Shown here one piece after another: positions 6,119 through 7,856 of a stretch of DNA of 7,856 nt. Under the pieces are notes generated by a model, which had not been told where the DNA came from, searched no databases, and saw only the letters and a program-made list of their open reading frames with translations. The stretch comes from an uncultured Bacteroidales bacterium (GTDB lineage Bacteria; Bacteroidota; Bacteroidia; Bacteroidales; Paludibacteraceae). The first letter of the stretch is position 1. Every line of letters begins with the position of its first letter. Made by a program: the position numbers and the translations under genes. Location of the stretch: NCBI GenBank assembly GCA_937911235.1, contig CALDPN010000176.1:1-7856 (forward strand). The letters run 5' to 3'.

Positions 6119-6781
6119 TTAGAATGCATTGATATTATATTCAAAGGCATCTAATAAAATTATTGATTTAATTTCTTTACCTAATGTAAAGTTTATAAAG
6201 TTACTTACAGTAACTGATGCAACTGTCCATACTGTAGGTGCTACAGATAGTGTAGTTCCACAGGCTGACACAGGTGTTGCTTCTTTTGCTTCTTCACTAC
6301 TGAATTGCATTGTGTTAATGAATGCTTCTTTACTAGCTTTCTCAGACCAATCTGCACCGTAACTTTGTGCATCTGTTAATCTCATTCTTGCATCGAACAT
6401 TGCTTTAACGTATTTATTTTCTTTTAAATGTGTAGCGATTTCTCTTCTTAAATCTATACTGTCTACACATAAGAATACAAATCCTGATACGTTTTGTTTA
6501 CTGTACTTACCGTGAAGTACTAGTTCAACCAATGGATTTATCTTCTTTGCATAAGCGGCAAGACAATCTACTTTAGGTTTACCTATATCTTCAGATGTAT
6601 ATAATTGATTAGTTATATTATGTGGACTAACTGTATCAAAGTCCCATAGATGTATTTTAGTACATCCTAATCTAACTAATAGCTCTGTGATTCTTGAACC
6701 TATTGCACCACATCCTATTATATGTATAGCACAATCGATATTAGTTGGGTCAAAAAATTCTATATGTTTATTTAAATTCAT
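6119..6781 (-). CDS. ThiF-family E1-like adenylyltransferase (220 aa)
   Basis: Rossmann-like E1/ThiF/MoeB-type enzyme that would adenylate the C-terminus of a ubiquitin-like partner or another substrate. Seen: IHIIGCGAIGSR (19-30, nucleotide loop), LWDFDTV (45-51, with Asp47 and Asp49), HNITNQ (54-59), DIGKPKV (65-71, ATP-contacting lysines), FVFLCVDS (101-108), and SACGTT (172-177) with Cys174 as a candidate thioester or sulfur-carrier cysteine. There is no CxxC zinc pair, and at 220 aa it is near the size of a bare adenylation domain. Asn58 stands where MoeB/ThiF usually have Arg (QRQ). ATG 6781 overlaps the upstream gene by 14 bases with GGAG 8 bases before. It closes the right-hand operon, and the retron-like unit begins right after its stop. 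Resembles PRTRC-system ThiF proteins of plasmids and phages. Confidence 0.82.
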   Translation of the reverse strand: MNLNKHIEFFDPTNIDCAIHIIGCGAIGSRITELLVRLGCTKIHLWDFDTVSPHNITNQLYTSEDIGKPKVDCLAAYAKKINPLVELVLHGKYSKQNVSGFVFLCVDSIDLRREIATHLKENKYVKAMFDARMRLTDAQSYGADWSEKASKEAFINTMQFSSEEAKEATPVSACGTTLSVAPTVWTVASVTVSNFINFTLGKEIKSIILLDAFEYNINAF

Positions 6782-7028
6782 AATTACATCTCCTTCCTTC
6801 TAATACTGTTGGTCCTAATTCCATTACATCTGCTTCTGTTAATATTTTATTTGTAAGTAATGTGTTTAGTGCCGACGCCAAAAGCGTAAGCAAGGCGCAT
6901 TTAGTTCCAACAAATTTTTGTTTACTATTTGTAGCGCCTGCTTCTTTAACTAGAGATATCTCTGCATCTTCTTTAACGTATTGTTTATATAACTTCTCAC
7001 GTTCTCGCTTTGATACCACGCCAATCAT
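6768..7028 (-). CDS. Hypothetical protein between PRTRC-C-like and ThiF-like genes (86 aa)
   Basis: Unrecognised. The N-terminal half is highly charged and helical (SKREREKLYKQYVKEDAE). Residues about 44-62 are leucine/alanine-rich (ALLTLLASALNTLLT), more like a packed helix than a membrane span because Thr and Asn are spread through it. The gene overlaps its upstream neighbour by 32 bases and the ThiF-like gene by 14, so it is part of one coupled operon. The start is uncertain: ATG 7028 has AAGGA only 4 bases before, while a GTG three codons later (7019) would have 8-base spacing. A GC-rich islet (6870-6898) lies inside the gene and encodes the leucine-rich segment. It may be a partner of the E1-like enzyme, by context only. 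Confidence 0.65.
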   Translation of the reverse strand: MIGVVSKREREKLYKQYVKEDAEISLVKEAGATNSKQKFVGTKCALLTLLASALNTLLTNKILTEADVMELGPTVLEGRRCNYEFK

Positions 7029-7233
7029 CCTTTCCTTTTAAGTTTTCTATTTCAAATACTTTTAATGAATTGTAAAAGGATACAAGTTCACAATGATTTT
7101 CTATCATTAGTTCAGCTACTTCATCAGGTGTAAACATAGACTTGGATTCCTTTACATACATTAAGTTCTTACTTGTTTTAAAATCTGTAGTTACTTGTAT
7201 TAGAACATTATTGCTTCTTACATATTCACTCAT
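6997..7233 (-). CDS. Small protein, weakly PRTRC protein C-like (78 aa)
   Basis: Starts at ATG 7233 in an ATGA overlap with the stop of the upstream gene, 6 bases after GGGAGGT. A longer frame from GTG 7248 would include that site and is rejected. The pattern FTPDEVAELMIENHCELVSF followed by a strand (KVFEIENL) and KGKDDW recalls PRTRC protein C, a ~70-aa protein with a 'TPEEV...PEL' stretch and a C-terminal strand ending in GxKG; that family is found beside ThiF-like genes. The N-terminal strands (NVLIQVTTDF, NLMYVKE) would fit a small beta-grasp or beta-rich fold. The match is from memory of the pattern and is weak. If right, this could be the ubiquitin-like partner of the ThiF enzyme, though it does not end in a di-glycine. 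Confidence 0.6.
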   Translation of the reverse strand: MSEYVRSNNVLIQVTTDFKTSKNLMYVKESKSMFTPDEVAELMIENHCELVSFYNSLKVFEIENLKGKDDWRGIKART

Positions 7234-7847
7234 TCTATTACCTCCCACATATCTCCTACGTGTACTGCGTAGGCTAAAATACCATCATCGATATCTGCAT
7301 CATCTATAAACTCTAAGGTTACACTGTTGATTATACATATCTTTTTACGTGCTAACCTTGTACGTATATGGTTACGTTGGAATGCACGATAATCTTTTAT
7401 CAATCCTTTTTGTTCATAGTATTCATAAATATAATTAGTAGCATCGTTTACGTCTGTAAATACAAGGCATTCATTACTAGGACTGTTAATAATAAATTCC
7501 TTTTCTTTCGGCGTAGCCGTGCCACCAACTAGATTCATCGTCTGCGTCGTCCTCGTACCACTCTTTTCTTCGGTTGTCTCTTTTTTTTTAGAAGAGTATA
7601 GAGACGTATAATCATCGTCATAATCATAGATTGAACGTTGTCTATTAGCTAACGTTCCATAAGTTTTTGTTTTTATATTTCCTTTAACTGATTCATACCA
7701 GTTCTCATAAGTATTACCTGAGTTATCACAGATATTAAATTCTAATTCAGACCAAACTAAATTGTTTTGTTTGTCGTAGAATCTCAAGTGATATTGGTGT
7801 GACTTATTTATTATCATAGTTATATAATAATCAGTTACTTGTGTCAT
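7230..7847 (-). CDS. Hypothetical protein, first of the ThiF operon, 5' end uncertain (205 aa)
   Basis: Unrecognised. Two parts are joined by a low-complexity linker: residues 1-65 alternate hydrophobic and polar residues (YYITMIINKSHQYHLRFYD) and look beta-rich; residues about 68-108 are Asp/Tyr/Ser/Lys/Thr-rich and probably disordered; residues 110-205 carry a mixed alpha/beta domain with an Arg-rich stretch (FQRNHIRTRLARKK) and an acidic end. The ATG at 7847 is 9 bases from the window edge, no ribosome binding site is visible in those 9 bases, and the frame stays open to the edge, so the true start may lie outside. Its stop overlaps the next start as ATGA. By position it is the lead gene of the E1-like operon, and an E2-like or substrate role is only a guess. 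A GC-rich islet with CGGC/GCCG arms (7509-7519) lies inside. Confidence 0.65.
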   Translation of the reverse strand: MTQVTDYYITMIINKSHQYHLRFYDKQNNLVWSELEFNICDNSGNTYENWYESVKGNIKTKTYGTLANRQRSIYDYDDDYTSLYSSKKKETTEEKSGTRTTQTMNLVGGTATPKEKEFIINSPSNECLVFTDVNDATNYIYEYYEQKGLIKDYRAFQRNHIRTRLARKKICIINSVTLEFIDDADIDDGILAYAVHVGDMWEVIE

Positions 7848-7856
7848 TAAGTTAGC

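Noticed and set aside
6997..7248. Longer 83-aa form of the PRTRC-C-like protein from GTG 7248
   Set aside because: The extra codons contain the GGGAGGT site that serves ATG 7233, which also forms an ATGA overlap with the preceding gene.

Overview
The window is an AT-rich stretch, roughly one third G+C by eye. Every supported gene is on the minus strand, packed tightly with frequent overlaps and strong AAGGAGG-type ribosome binding sites. TGA serves as a stop and TGG as Trp, so the standard bacterial code applies. The style and the replication and recombination gene set point to a phage or prophage of a low-GC Bacillota (Firmicutes) host. No structural or integrase gene is visible, so the phage assignment is inference.

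In transcription order (right to left), the first block (7847-6119) holds an unrecognised 205-aa protein, a 78-aa protein that weakly resembles the PRTRC protein C / beta-grasp type, an unrecognised 86-aa protein, and an E1-like ThiF-family adenylyltransferase. This looks like a small operon around protein adenylation or ubiquitin-like chemistry.

The second block (6113-4676) is a retron-like unit. A GC-richer untranslated stretch is bracketed by a perfect 10-bp inverted repeat (a1/a2), starts with two abutting msr-like hairpins, and leads straight into a 385-aa retron-type reverse transcriptase with TRYADD and LPQGTPLSP motifs. No known retron effector lies beside it. Downstream of the RT is a 319-base gene-free region (4357-4675) full of hairpins, including a 65-nt long hairpin and a 12-bp stem closing a GC-rich domain. 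It is a candidate second structured RNA or a switchable leader.

The third block (4356-1) is a phage DNA-metabolism module: HTH protein, 141-aa conserved-looking protein, SNF2-type DEAH helicase, short SSB-like OB-fold protein, AAA_24/Sak4-like recombination ATPase, coiled-coil protein, and a DUF669-like protein cut by the left edge. The last ~60 bases at that edge change composition and read like a Ty1/copia RNase H, which may mean a chimeric contig end.

The most interesting part is the phage-borne retron-like RT, with its own candidate ncRNA upstream and a second structured region downstream, embedded between an E1-like operon and the replication module.
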